The notes beneath the pieces are model-generated. The model was not told the origin of the DNA. It saw only the letters and a list, made by a program, of their open reading frames with translations, and ran no database searches. Positions 10,668 to 21,039 of a stretch of DNA of 64,000 nt are shown in pieces. Made by a program: the position numbers and the translations under genes. Position 1 is the stretch's first letter, and every line of letters begins with the position of its first letter. This DNA comes from Ephemerocybe angulata (lineage: Eukaryota > Basidiomycota > Agaricomycetes > Agaricales > Psathyrellaceae): positions 744,001 to 808,000 of the forward strand of contig JAACJK010000004.1 of assembly GCA_013368325.1 (NCBI GenBank), given 5' to 3'.

Positions 10668-13600
10668 GTGGATCATCCTCAGTACGACACCTATGCTTTA
10701 GCTCTTGACCCGGAGAGGCGCTCTACATACGTACCTCACTTCATCAGCCCATCCCTTCAAAGAAGAGATACGGGTGATAGGGAGGAATATTGTTGTGCAA
10801 TGCTGACTTTATTTCACCCATGGAGAACCAGTATTGATCTAAAATCATTGGAGGGAACCTGGGAAGAAGTGTTTGATCAGCACCAATTTTTGGAAAGGCA
10901 GAAGACACTCATGGCAAATTTCAATATGCCCTATGAGTGTTACGATGCCCATGACAACTACGGTGCCATGACGAAGGTCGCTTCGAAGGATGGCTCTGGA
11001 AACGATGATGATAAAGGTGTTTTTGCCGACAATGGCAAGAATGTTGAAGACAACGATGATGATCTGCAAATGGGAATCAGGAGAGCCGCTGCAAATCTGC
11101 GAAGATCAAATGAACTAATATCACAAGCTCTCTGAGCAGCAGGGTGGAGAGTTTATGGAGCTGTGCTAGGCGTGAAGAAGCAAGCACAAGATATAAAAGT
11201 ATATGAAGGGAAGGAAGGTAACGGCACCGGAATACCGGAGAGACAAGAGTGGTAGCGCAGCAGAAAGAGTACCCATTGGTCAAGGAAGAAGGCGCTAGAA
11301 GGAAGAAACCCTTGTAATTCTCTGTGGACTACAGACAAGTAGTTACTGGTTAAATACGCGGTGAAACATAGGAATAATAAGTAAGCATTCTCACAAGAAG
11401 TAAAGAAGAATGTCATATCAAAAAATATAGAAGATGAGAATAGTGAAGAGCATATGCAAAGAGACGATGCACAGCAAGAGAAGCGATGAATAGCAACAGA
11501 GGTCAAGAAGAGAGGTGTCCCAAATAGGCAGAAAACACATGACCAGATAAGATAAGATAACATCGCAATCACAGATTCCAACACAAGACCTCCCTAGAAT
11601 CACCATTGACGTAGCATTGAGATTGGCTGCATGGAACAATATTATTAAAGTGGAAAAACTCAGGCATGGAGACGTAAGATGGTGAGCTTTATCTCTACCA
11701 CCAACCCTACAAACGATGGTGATAACGAGCGCCTGGCAAAGGGCGAAGTCAGAAATGATGCATATGTTGTATCATCAATGTACCTCTCAAAAGATTTCAA
11801 ACCGAAGGAGGAGAAATGGTCGATCACAATGGACAGAGTGATTGGCATGTTTCGTTTGAACGAAGGACAGGAAAAAGCCTTCCGAATTATCGCAAATCAT
11901 TCCTGTAGTTTGAGACCTCAGCAACTACTCATGCACCTCAGGGGCATGGGAGGTACAGGAAAATCAATCATCATCTGTGCTCTGTGTAAGTTCTTTAGTG
12001 AAAGGGACGAAGACTACCAATTTGTATTACTGGGACCTATGGGCACATCAGCGGCTCTGATCGGTGGATCAACGTATCATACTTACCTCAGCATTAACAG
12101 CGGCAGAAACATGGGTGGTAGCTCCACAGCTAAGGTGGAGGAAGTTCGCAAGCGGCTCCTCGGAGTGGGATACACAAGGGATACATTCTGATAGATGAAC
12201 ACTCAATGCTTGATTGCAGAGCACTAAACGCCATCGGCTCTCAATGCTGTGAGTAGACAGATGTTTTCGACTTACCATTCAGAGACTTGAACGTCATCTT
12301 GTCTGGCAATTTCGTGCAGCTCCCACCCGTAACTGGCCATAGTCTCTACAGACTACAGTAGGAAGGTTGACATGCATCAATTCCCTGAGGCAGAAAGTTT
12401 GGGAACAGGAAAATACCATTGGGAAACACATTTGGCTTCAATTGATGACCATCGTGATCCTAACAGAAAATATGCATCAGATCGACGATAGACCTAGCGT
12501 TGGCGGGAGCTCCGTGGCAGAAATTACTGCGCGCATGATCTCCGTTTCCATCGGACTGTTGAAAGAACTCGATATGAACCCCATAGACCTGACGATTGGA
12601 GCTCAATAGGGACATTAATAGGATTATATACTCTTATAAAATGGTGTCCACACACTCAGGGGACCCCAGAACCCCATTTGAGCAACAAATGGTAGAATGG
12701 GAGCATTCATGGGGAGGTGGGGTCCCTAATTGGATGGTTTTGGCGCTCTAAAGGCTCTTATCCCTAAATTTACACCCCAAAAACTTGTGTGGTTATTAGA
12801 TACCACCTTGACTACCTTCTCCGAGCTTCTGGGACTCACAATAGAGCTGGAGAGGTCAGGAAATGCTGAAGAAGCTGTGCTTTGCATCGCGGGAGTTTTT
12901 TGAGACTCCACTTCGGAATCCTCCAAAAAGCCCCTAACTTTTGTCTTCACCTCCAGAGGGCTTTCTGGCCTTATTCACACCCTAAAAAGACACAGTAGCT
13001 GTGTAGTAGCACAGATATCACCTTTAAATTGCCATATCTAGGCAGGAAAGTGCTAGAGAGACACTCTGGTTTTGCCCCACATCACGTGCGCGGGACAATT
13101 TCTGCCGTGAAGCTCCCACCAACCTTAATAGACCAGACGAAGTCGCCTTTCGATGAGCCCTCAACAACTTATGGTAGAGGAATTGTGACTCGAATGATAT
13201 CGCCCTTTTGAGGTCCAGAATCACAGGATCTACCAAAAACTTGTCAGTAGACGCAGAAGGGTTCAAAAATGTGTCAATAATTACCCGCTTAACAAAGACA
13301 AAGACCAGTTTAACCATGCTAACAGCGTTCATTTCACTGTGGAGGCTGGACAAAAGTTGGAAGACTTTTATTCGTTTGACAAATTGAGTAGCACAGAGCC
13401 CAAAAGAAGAGACCCAAACAAACCTCATCGCATTTACTCGACAGCCAAAAGCATCTCCAAATCAGCGCAAGTTGGTCTCTGGGATCAACCTCCAAATACT
13501 AGCGAACAGATCCCTGGCAAGCTAAGTCTTTGCATCGGTATGCTGGTGATCATTCAGTACAGCGAAGCAACTGAGCTCTGCATTACGCGAGGCCAAGAAG

Positions 13601-14696
13601 CCCGTGTTGTTGGATGGTCAGCTCTCAAATACCCAAAGTGGCCTGGTCGTAAATACCTTGACGTACTATACGTCGAGTTGACCAACTCCCCACATTCTGT
13701 TAAACTGCCCCACCTGATAAGAATTACACAATGATTATCGTGCAACTCGTTACGATGAGTGACCTTGGGAAAAGAAATGACCAGACTTGGGTTTGAACCA
13801 AGGACCTGTCCAATCTAGGGGAACACTCTAACCACTGAGCTATCCAGGCTTGTAAACCCAGAGTGCTAATTGGTGTTAGACCCAATTAAGTCGTAGACTG
13901 CTGTGAGCTACACTGCTTACACGTAGCTTGTCTGTATGACTGAAGGTTGATTTGTAAAGTGGGTTACGTAATCTTCCAACACCACCTTCCCAAAAATGTT
14001 GTCCTGCTGACAAGGAACTTAGAGTCGATAGAGGCACAGCTGCCAAATGACGAGTACATGTGGATTTCGCGGTCTCAAATTCCAGTGCTACCAAACTTTT
14101 CTATGACGGATTATTCTTCTCAAGGTAAAACAAGGGAGTGGAACATTGTGGATCTCACTGAGTGTAGGTCGTTCCAAGGCGTGTATACCTGCCTATCTTG
14201 TGGAACTTGTCTCGCTCACACTCTCATAGTACGGGACTTTGAAGATAGTCTGCTGAAAGGTAATTTAGACGGAGCACTGCGACAGGAGTATCGTAAATTG
14301 GACTACCTGACCACGATCACGATCTCCGATACTACAGCATACTCCCACTGGAAATCATGCAATCTACGAGGTGGGAAACAATCAGACTGTATAGACATTG
14401 GAAAAAGACGGCTGGAATGCAAATCACAGACGCACCTGCTTTTGAAGACAATGATATTGTCCCACCTCCCAATGAAGCCATCGTCTACGAAATTGAAATA
14501 TTAACTGTGTAGAGGAAATGAAAAGTTCGTGAAATGAACGAGAAAATCCCTCCAAAAAAGAAGCGCCGAACGCTCGCTGTGCGTGAACCAATCCTTGCAA
14601 ATGCAAGTTGGGCTTCACCGCCCGGTCTGATATGGGCCACAGCAGACTGGAGTTGTGCCTACGATTCAATCACCTTCATCCTACACACACTGTGGG
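10668..14696 (+). pseudogene. Helitron helicase (Pif1-like) pseudogene
   Basis: Successive frames read as parts of one Helitron RepHel C-terminal helicase. 10668-11135 holds the region before the helicase (DREEYCCAMLTLFHPWR). 11679-12191 holds Walker A (LRGMGGTGKS, about 11,940-11,966). About 12,186-12,240 holds Walker B in a shifted frame (YILIDEHSMLDC). 12,270-12,330 has FRDLNVILSGNFVQLPP. 12,367-12,480 has the IGKHIWLQL...LTENM block. 13,206-13,715 and 13,988-14,504 hold the C-terminal helicase motifs. The final part (PPGLIW...WSCAYDS, 14,608-14,696) ends abruptly at the LINE. Frameshifts, stops and three disruptions (about 12,600-13,020, the 272-bp insert, the LINE) show it is dead. The HUH Rep nuclease part is not found upstream. 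Confidence 0.8.
13716..13987 (-). mobile_element. 272-bp tRNA-derived (SINE-like) insertion with 6-bp target duplication
   Basis: CCACCT occurs at 13710-13715 and again at 13982-13987, and removal of one copy plus the intervening sequence restores the helicase frame across the junction (...KLPHL / PKNVVL...). Inside, on the minus strand, TAGCTCAGTGG (13842-13832) and GGTTCAAACC (13799-13790) are A- and B-box matches. The 13779-13851 part folds roughly like a tRNA, but with a mismatch in the acceptor stem and a poor anticodon stem. The tRNA-like part is internal to the insert and not at its end, which is unusual for a SINE. Confidence 0.65.
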
Positions 14697-16079
14697 TGGG
14701 ATTCCACCCGCTGGGATTTCTGGCACCTCGACATCCCCCGTCCCAACCTGCAGAACTGGCAGTGGAAGCAGGTATATGTCGAGACGAAAGTTGTACGGAA
14801 TCCCCACGCCGCCCCATCTGTGTCCTTCGGAGCAACCAGACACCCTGATGAACACCACACGGTCCAAGGACGTCTCCCTACCAGCCTCCAACAGACCCCA
14901 CACAATGCTATGGCCCTAGCCATCCTCTGCACCCTCGAATCCGTGCCAGATACTGAAAACATCAAGATCAGCCTTGAGTCACGCCACATGATCAACTCCC
15001 TCACCTCGAAGCTAGAACGGTACGAGGACAAGAACTGGGTGGAGCACGACTGTGACAGCTACCTCATGCAGTCCCTGGTGTCCGTGCTACGCCGTCGGAA
15101 GGGCCTGACAATCCTCATGCAATTCAGCCAAGGATCAGACCGAGATGCTCGAGTGAGAGCAAAGTCGAATGCTGTGCGAGCCCAAACACACCCGCCCCCG
15201 GACGACGAGCACTTCATTGACACCAACGGGTCCCAGCTTGTGGTCGGTGCGAGACTGAGCTCACTGACTCAGTCCCAGATATATCGAATCCTCCTGCACG
15301 AGAAGGCGCGGAAGACAAAAACGCGACCCCAGACAAGAACCTACCTGAACCTAGCCAAGGATGCGGCAGGCACCAGGACTGGCACACGACCAACAGATGA
15401 GGAGCTCTGGCGATCGATACGCTCCAAGCAGATCACCCACAAAAATATTCGGGCTTTCCTCTGGCGCACCATGCACAACGTGCTACTGTGTGGCCGAGTA
15501 TGGCCTAACGACCCCCACCCAGAGAGAGTGCTGTGCCCAACGTGCGCCGGCCGCAAAACCCCTGACCACATCCTGACAGAATGCCCTGACAATGGGCAGG
15601 AGGAGATCTGGAAACTAGCTAGGGACCTCTTGGCTCGGAAAGGGATCAAAGTAGGGGACACCATCACCCTGGGCGACATCCTATCCTGCAGCCTACCATC
15701 GGGCAATACCCCTGATGCCGGCAAGGACCACCTTTTCACAGTGGTCATATCCAAATCGGCATGGCTCATCTGGACCCATCGCTGCAAGTGGATTATGGAA
15801 GATGAGGGCTCAGCGGAGAAACGAGTCTCCTCACCTGAGGCCAACAACCTGTGGCACATAAGGCTGAACTCCAAGCTCACATTCGACCTCTTAGCGACAA
15901 ACGCGCGAAGATACAAAAAGAAAAAATTCGACAAGAAGCTTGTGCATGACACTTGGACATGTGTCGTGGATTCCGAGCCTGAGCTAGCAACCTCGCTGTC
16001 CACCAGCCAAAATGCAGGGGTTTTAGTGGGTAGGACTGAAGGTCAGGGCCGCCCTTGCGGGCGGCACCGACTTGTGTGA
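14697..16079 (+). CDS. LINE ORF2 C-terminal fragment: RNase H-like domain plus RT zinc-binding domain
   Basis: About 460 codons are open without a stop. The RNase H part lacks a clear second catalytic acidic residue (SLESRHMIN where DSKYVIN-type residues are usual), so it is probably inactive. The zf-RVT-like part keeps its Cys/His pattern. With the reverse transcriptase missing, the product cannot mobilise itself. The frame is contiguous with a short Helitron-derived leader from 14,655. A transcript would have to start in the Helitron relic. Confidence 0.6.
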   Translation, partial: WDSTRWDFWHLDIPRPNLQNWQWKQVYVETKVVRNPHAAPSVSFGATRHPDEHHTVQGRLPTSLQQTPHNAMALAILCTLESVPDTENIKISLESRHMINSLTSKLERYEDKNWVEHDCDSYLMQSLVSVLRRRKGLTILMQFSQGSDRDARVRAKSNAVRAQTHPPPDDEHFIDTNGSQLVVGARLSSLTQSQIYRILLHEKARKTKTRPQTRTYLNLAKDAAGTRTGTRPTDEELWRSIRSKQITHKNIRAFLWRTMHNVLLCGRVWPNDPHPERVLCPTCAGRKTPDHILTECPDNGQEEIWKLARDLLARKGIKVGDTITLGDILSCSLPSGNTPDAGKDHLFTVVISKSAWLIWTHRCKWIMEDEGSAEKRVSSPEANNLWHIRLNSKLTFDLLATNARRYKKKKFDKKLVHDTWTCVVDSEPELATSLSTSQNAGVLVGRTEGQGRPCGRHRLV

Positions 16080-16281
16080 GTCCCACACTGTCGGTCTATA
16101 AACGACCAGCGGCTCGTCCGTCAATGGATTTCCTCTGGGTGGGGGCCCTCACGGCCCCGTTTCAGTCTTGGTAAAAAGTAATAGATTATTATCTGAAGCC
16201 GGCTGAAGGGGTCACCACCGTTGACCGCTGGAAGCTACATACAGGCACCACCAAAAAAAAAAAAAAAAAGAAAAAAAAAAA
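14697..16281 (+). mobile_element. 5'-truncated non-LTR retrotransposon (LINE, probably Tad-like)
   Basis: The open frame 14,655-16,079 contains, from its N-terminal side, a diverged RNase H-like domain (ALAILCTLESVPD ... SRHMINSLT), then a zinc-binding RT-associated segment (FLWRTMHNVLLCGRVW, then CPTC..RKTPDHILTEC giving a C-x2-C..H-x4-C cluster) and a basic C-terminus. The 3' end is an A-tract at 16,253-16,281. The endonuclease and RT domains are missing, as in most 5'-truncated LINE copies. The start lies near 14,697, where Helitron homology stops. The first residues of the frame belong to the Helitron. No target duplication was recognised. Confidence 0.7.
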
Positions 16282-16285
16282 TGCG

Positions 16286-17920
16286 ATGGAATCAACCAAT
16301 GAAGACTACACGCTGCCTAAGTGTTGTCATGAATCTGATACCAAATCTGATGTTAGCTGTCTGTACAACACAGAGGGCAATGAAATTCTCACTAATACAG
16401 ATAGGGCAAAGCTTCAGGTATGTTCATTTACCCCAATCCCCTTGATTTGCTAATGAGTGGTGGTAATCACAGGCTGCACGGCACAAGAAAAAGAAGACCT
16501 GGTTGGAGAAGGAGAAGGAGGAGGGGGTCTCCAGCTCTTCGGATGGGGAGCACCGATGCAAAAAGAAGAAAGGAAAGAAGAAATGGAAGGTGCACATTGA
16601 CCATCCCATACAGGACAACATCACGCTGACCCATTCCGCCACACAGAACGACACTGCCCTCCCTGTTATTATATCTGATGATGAGTCCGATGGTGAATCA
16701 GCTCTCAGGGCGATTGAGGATGCAAAGAGTCACACCCGTGGCCCTCAGAACACCAGTCGAAGCCACTATAGCGAACTGAGTGCACTCAAAAATAAGCACA
16801 GGAACTGGTGGGCTTTCAAGTGCAGGTATTGCGGCTCTGTTCAGACCGTCGCCCGTACATTGGAAGGCAGTGACATCTCCTTCGACCAAGAAGACCCCCA
16901 ACCTGGCCTACAGAACCTTGCGACACATCTCAAAAAGTGCCAGAAGAAACCCAAGCCTGGTGATGATGTGATGGGAATAGCTGATACAGTTGAGGAGGGC
17001 ACGAACTTCAATCTAGAGGCAAGTATCAAGATAATGGAGAACTTTTTGAAGGAGGGAAAGATCAACCCAGAGATCATCGCAACACAGAAATTCTACCGAA
17101 TCTTTGCCGCCTGGATTCTCGATGAGAGTCTTCTGTGGACAAGGGGGAGTCTCTCTCACTCACCACCCTCTTCAAATACCTCAACGTCAGGTTCCTCCTT
17201 CCCTCTGACACCACCCTGCACAACTACCTCGCCCATATCTTCACTGAGCTGCACGAGACTGTGGTTAATGAGCTCAAGGCTAGTGCATCTCATCTTGATA
17301 ACATATAAAATGACTCACCCGCTATTCATATAGGCCATTAAGTTGAAGATTTCCTATGCAACTGACTTGAACACCTGGACCACCAAGCAAATGGTGCACA
17401 GCTTCACGTGCACCATGGCCTTCTTCATTGATGATGACTGGTGCTTGATCAAGAGGGTCGTCAATTTCCGCCCATTGGAGAGCAAGGACCATGAGGGCAT
17501 CAATTCAGTGAAGGTATTCATTCAGGGTAGTTGGGAGCATGGAAGCTTGAATAAGATAAGTAACAGCCTTCGTGATAGATCAATATGAAGTACTTACCTC
17601 GCTGCTAGCACTTCATGAACCTGACTACTAACAATGCCTCAGTCAATGATATCCTTGTTAAAGAAGCCACCCATGTGCCCCTCTCGATCTACGGTGTTGG
17701 GTTCCACATTGATAACCAGGTCCGATGCATGAACCACGTCTTCAACTTGGTTTTCCAGTCAGTCCTTGCTGGCATTGGTGAGGCTGAAGATCCTGACAAT
17801 GATGATGACTTCTTGCAGTCGAAGGATGCCCCTCTGGCATATGATGCTCAAGATGACCCAGACCAGGCTGAGCTAGAAGCACTGCGGGATAGAGACATGG
17901 CGGAGAAGCCCTGCATGTAA
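16286..17920 (+). pseudogene. hAT transposase pseudogene with BED-like zinc finger
   Basis: Exon 1 is 16,286-16,417 and exon 2 starts at 16,473 after a 55-nt intron. Exon 2 carries a Lys-rich stretch and a BED-type finger (FKCRYCG ... LATHLKKCQ). A frameshift near 17,145 separates ILDESLLW from the continuation (SLTTLFKYLNVRFLLPS). Later pieces match the hAT core: ISYATDLNTWTTKQMVH ... MAFFIDDDWCLIKRVVNF (17,343-17,520) and NNASVNDILV ... VRCMNHVFNLVFQ (17,615-17,790). The C-terminal dimerisation region is absent: homology stops at about 17,912, where a different element begins on the opposite strand. The 5' end abuts the LINE A-tract. Confidence 0.7.
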
Positions 17921-19495
17921 TCCTCCTCCTGATAATCCTTCGGTTTGTAGAGTCCATCAGCCGCCTTCAAGCACTGCGATAAGAGGCTTCGAATGCCCCG
18001 ACCGTGCCGAAGCCCCAGCCTGATGATTCGGTCGACCCGCTCGACCTTCTTGCTTGCAACAGCAGAGAGAAAGTGCGTGTGATTATCGAGGGCCCTCGCT
18101 TTTGTCAAAAGCTTTCGAGCTTGGTTGAGCGCGCAAAGTCGGTGGAACTCGGCCTTCTTTGCCTTGAGCCGCAGGGATTTCTGTAACGCGTCCATACCAA
18201 GGTAAGCATACGCCGTTCCTTCAAGTATACCTTCGTGCATTCGCTTGACAATTCCCTGTAGAATGTTGTTTCGTTCGAGGCAATAGCAGAACCGACATGC
18301 CGACTCGGACACGCCAACGGTTTGCTCGCAACTCTTTGAAAAGAGTGTCATTGTGCCGTTGTGGATCGCGAAGTTCCACGGGATATCCTTCACGTCATGG
18401 AGCTTGAATGGGTAGATGGCGTATGGCGATACACCGGGAGGGGTTTCAAGCTTATGCCCAGAACACTGGGCTCGTTCACCCGACAGCTTCACGGATGATG
18501 GTATGTCGACTTGCGCAGGTTCAGATTGTCCAAGTTCACCGTCTGACAGTATTTCGATTGCCTCGGATGTCATCATTTTCGTATTCAGGTCGTTTTCAGC
18601 TGCTGAAAGCGGCGGTACACTTGCTACAGCAGTACCAGGACTCCCGCCAAGGACACCCCTTCCTCAAAGCGTAAGTATTGCGTCGTCAAACCAATCGCTC
18701 ATGCATACTCACCATTTTTTGACACCCTCGATCAGACGGCTAACCCTCCCTTCGAAAAGCCCACTCTCGAGCCCACGTACTTCCACAAAGTACTCGAAAA
18801 AGCACACCACTCCTCGCAATCGCTCCGGGCGCAACCCCACTACTGTCTCCCGAGTCAATTCATCCCCCCATCCAAAGGCTCGATGAAGAACCGAGTTTAA
18901 GCTCTCCTCCCAAAGCTCGTCGTTGGTCATTGCTGGGTTATCGTAGCTCTCGGGCGGGACATCGAATTCAGCGAGGTAAGTGCTCGACATGTCGGTGGGT
19001 TGTGGGAGTCTCGACGCAAGTGTTGATAGTTCATCCCAGGTCCGCGGTTGTCTGCTTGGCAACTCTGGTGGCTGCTGCACCGTAGCAGTGGGGGAGGGTG
19101 AGACTGGTGTCCTGGTAGGTGTAGGATTTGTCTGTAAGACAGCAGGAGGCGCTGCAGTTGTTGGTACGAGGGTAGACTTCTTCTTCGCTCCAAACCCAAA
19201 CCAGCTGCGCATCTTGTCAGCTTTCTTCCGCTCATCCTTTTGCCGTTTTTCTTCGTCTTCTCATTTCTTCAAGATCTTGTCGCAAGTAGGGGTACCGTAG
19301 TGTACCTTTGTTAGGATAGACATCCCGATCTTGCCTAGGTTGACATGCTTGCCGCATCGTGGACATATCGGCCAGCCGTCCTCGTTATACTTCAGAGCCT
19401 GGGAGCAGGTAAGATAGACATAGCGACCAAGATGTAGGATATGTCTCACGTACCTTGATATCAATACCTGCTGGGTTATTACTGTCATTGGCCAT
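17913..19495 (-). pseudogene. N-terminal part of P-like transposase, copy 1 (premature stop, truncated)
   Basis: The start codon is at 19,495 with a 14-codon exon 1 (MANDSNNPAGIDIK), and a 55-nt intron precedes exon 2 at 19,398. Exon 2 has the same zinc-finger layout as copy 2 (CPRC ... H-x5-C) but an in-frame TGA at 19,261-19,263 right after CDKILKK; the frame then continues with matching sequence to KKW at about 18,713. Exon 3 (about 18,658 to 17,913) aligns with copy 2 over SKARALDNH, KKVERVDRIIRLGLRHGRG and YKPK. The catalytic core is missing. The product is non-functional. Confidence 0.75.
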
Positions 19496-19755
19496 TGTGA
19501 TCTTCGAAGCAATGTGTGTCGTTACGTCTCACTGACATTGGGCGATGGAGCAGACAAATTTGGAGCGGCCCGGAATATCTCCGACCAGCCGCCAGGGGCG
19601 GGATTACTTTATTGGGCATTTGTGCGGATTCAAGTTCGAGGGTCCATAGCTTTGCGGGGGTGAATAGACACACTCTACATAGCATCTTTCAAAGAAATAG
19701 AGTCACGGGAGCTCATTTCTGGCAATTCTGAGCGGGTTTGTACAGGGGGTCGGAT

Positions 19756-20280
19756 TCAAGGGGGGACCGGACTTTAAATTACCGACCGGTACCTACCTAG
19801 TTAGTCCAGCCCTCGGGCTGGAAAAAAAAAATCAGACCCCCTATAGAAATACCCTAAAATAGCGCAAATTTGAGGATATACGGGCTCATCTTGGTCTGGA
19901 AAAGCATCTTATGGCCTCAGGCAGCTGTAGCTGACATTACAGTCCCAAAACAGGTGCATGCTGACGTTGTGCCACCTCTGCAATCAATATGAGCCCAATA
20001 TAGGCATGCCCCTAACTACCATTTTCAGAAAGCCAAGGTGTCACGACATACGGCGGCGGACCACTACTACCTTGCACCTTCAATCACTCCCTCAGAAAAC
20101 ACTCACCACGGTCAAGAAGAATAAAAACAGGTGGTCGGGCAAATAAGTGCCCAAGGCTATGACATATTATTACTATATTTGGAAATGCCCCTGATTACGT
20201 ACTTAGTTAGTCCACCTTGCGTTTGGCCTAGTCAAAATTCCGACCCTAGGTTTTTTTTCTGAAGTCCGGCCCTCCCTTGG
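19756..20280 (+). mobile_element. 525-bp non-autonomous derivative (MITE) of the P-like family
   Basis: The ends are TCAAGGGGGGACCGGACTT and, inverted, CCAAGGGAGGGCCGGACTT. They are flanked by TCGGAT at 19,750-19,755 and 20,281-20,286, a 6-bp duplication. The left 80 bp match the 5' leader of copy 1 (AACTTAGTTAGTCCAGCCCT-type block). The right part matches the 3' end of the large element (ACGTAATCAGGGG..TATA.. block at 20,592-20,630). It is therefore an internal-deletion derivative, inserted in opposite orientation into the leader of copy 1. No coding capacity. Confidence 0.75.
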
Positions 20281-21039
20281 TCGGATTTTTTTCCCTCCAG
20301 CCCGAGGGCTGGACTAACTAAGTAGGTTGAGGTCGGCTATTTAAAGTCTGGACCCCCCTTGGACAAAGCGATGGGGGATGGCCAGAGGTGAGTGCAGAGA
20401 TCGAGGTCGCTTCGTCGATTTCGTCGTGGCAAACACACAGCTCCGTGTGCATCGTGGGCTGCGTCGTGCGAGCGAAGGCGAGTTCAGGGCCAGCGCAAGG
20501 CCAGCGTTGTCCAAGGGTGGTCCGGTCTTCAGAAAATAGACCTGGGGTCGGAAAATCCTGGGGGAGCGATCCACGGCCGACCAACCACCCACGTAATCAG
20601 GGGTATTACTATATAAGGTAATATTACATCATCGGTCACCGTTTCCAAATAAATTAGCCCCTATTTTGCGCGTCTGGCAACCTTGGTTGGATTCGACGCC
20701 TCGCATGACTCGCATTTCCAGCCTCGAGGCCTCTGTTCAAGCCCTACACACTCAAGATGGAACTTGAGGTGAGATATATCAGCTTCTCGCTGCCCATTTA
20801 CTACATGCTCACTTACCCAAAGAGTTTCGCAGCCATTCCCACTACACTTGATCGATCCCGCTGAATGGGCTTCAACAACAACGTCACACCCGGTGCATCC
20901 CCCTAGAAGCGCTCTCCAACTTCGCTTTGACGCACGGCGTGTACCCTTGAGGCTAGATTCGCCCGCAGGCTCACCCTGAACAACGTTCATGGAGGGATCA
21001 ACAGAATTGCTGGACTGGGGCTTATCTGCAGGGACGCGC

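Larger units (their letters stand above)
17913..20362 (-). mobile_element. truncated second copy of the P-like transposon family (5' end intact)
   Basis: The right terminus (GTCGGCTATTTAAAGTCTGGACCCCCCTTGG ending at 20,362) matches the right terminus of the 20,511-42,206 element at nearly every base, so this is the genuine 5' end of a relative. The coding part corresponds to exons 1-3 of the large gene. Homology stops at about 17,913 inside exon 3, where hAT sequence starts. A 525-bp derivative of the same family is nested in its 5' leader. Confidence 0.75.

Noticed and set aside
13779..13851. A real tRNA gene on the minus strand
   Set aside because: The acceptor stem has a mismatch, the anticodon stem does not form with U33 in place, and it lies inside a mobile insert.
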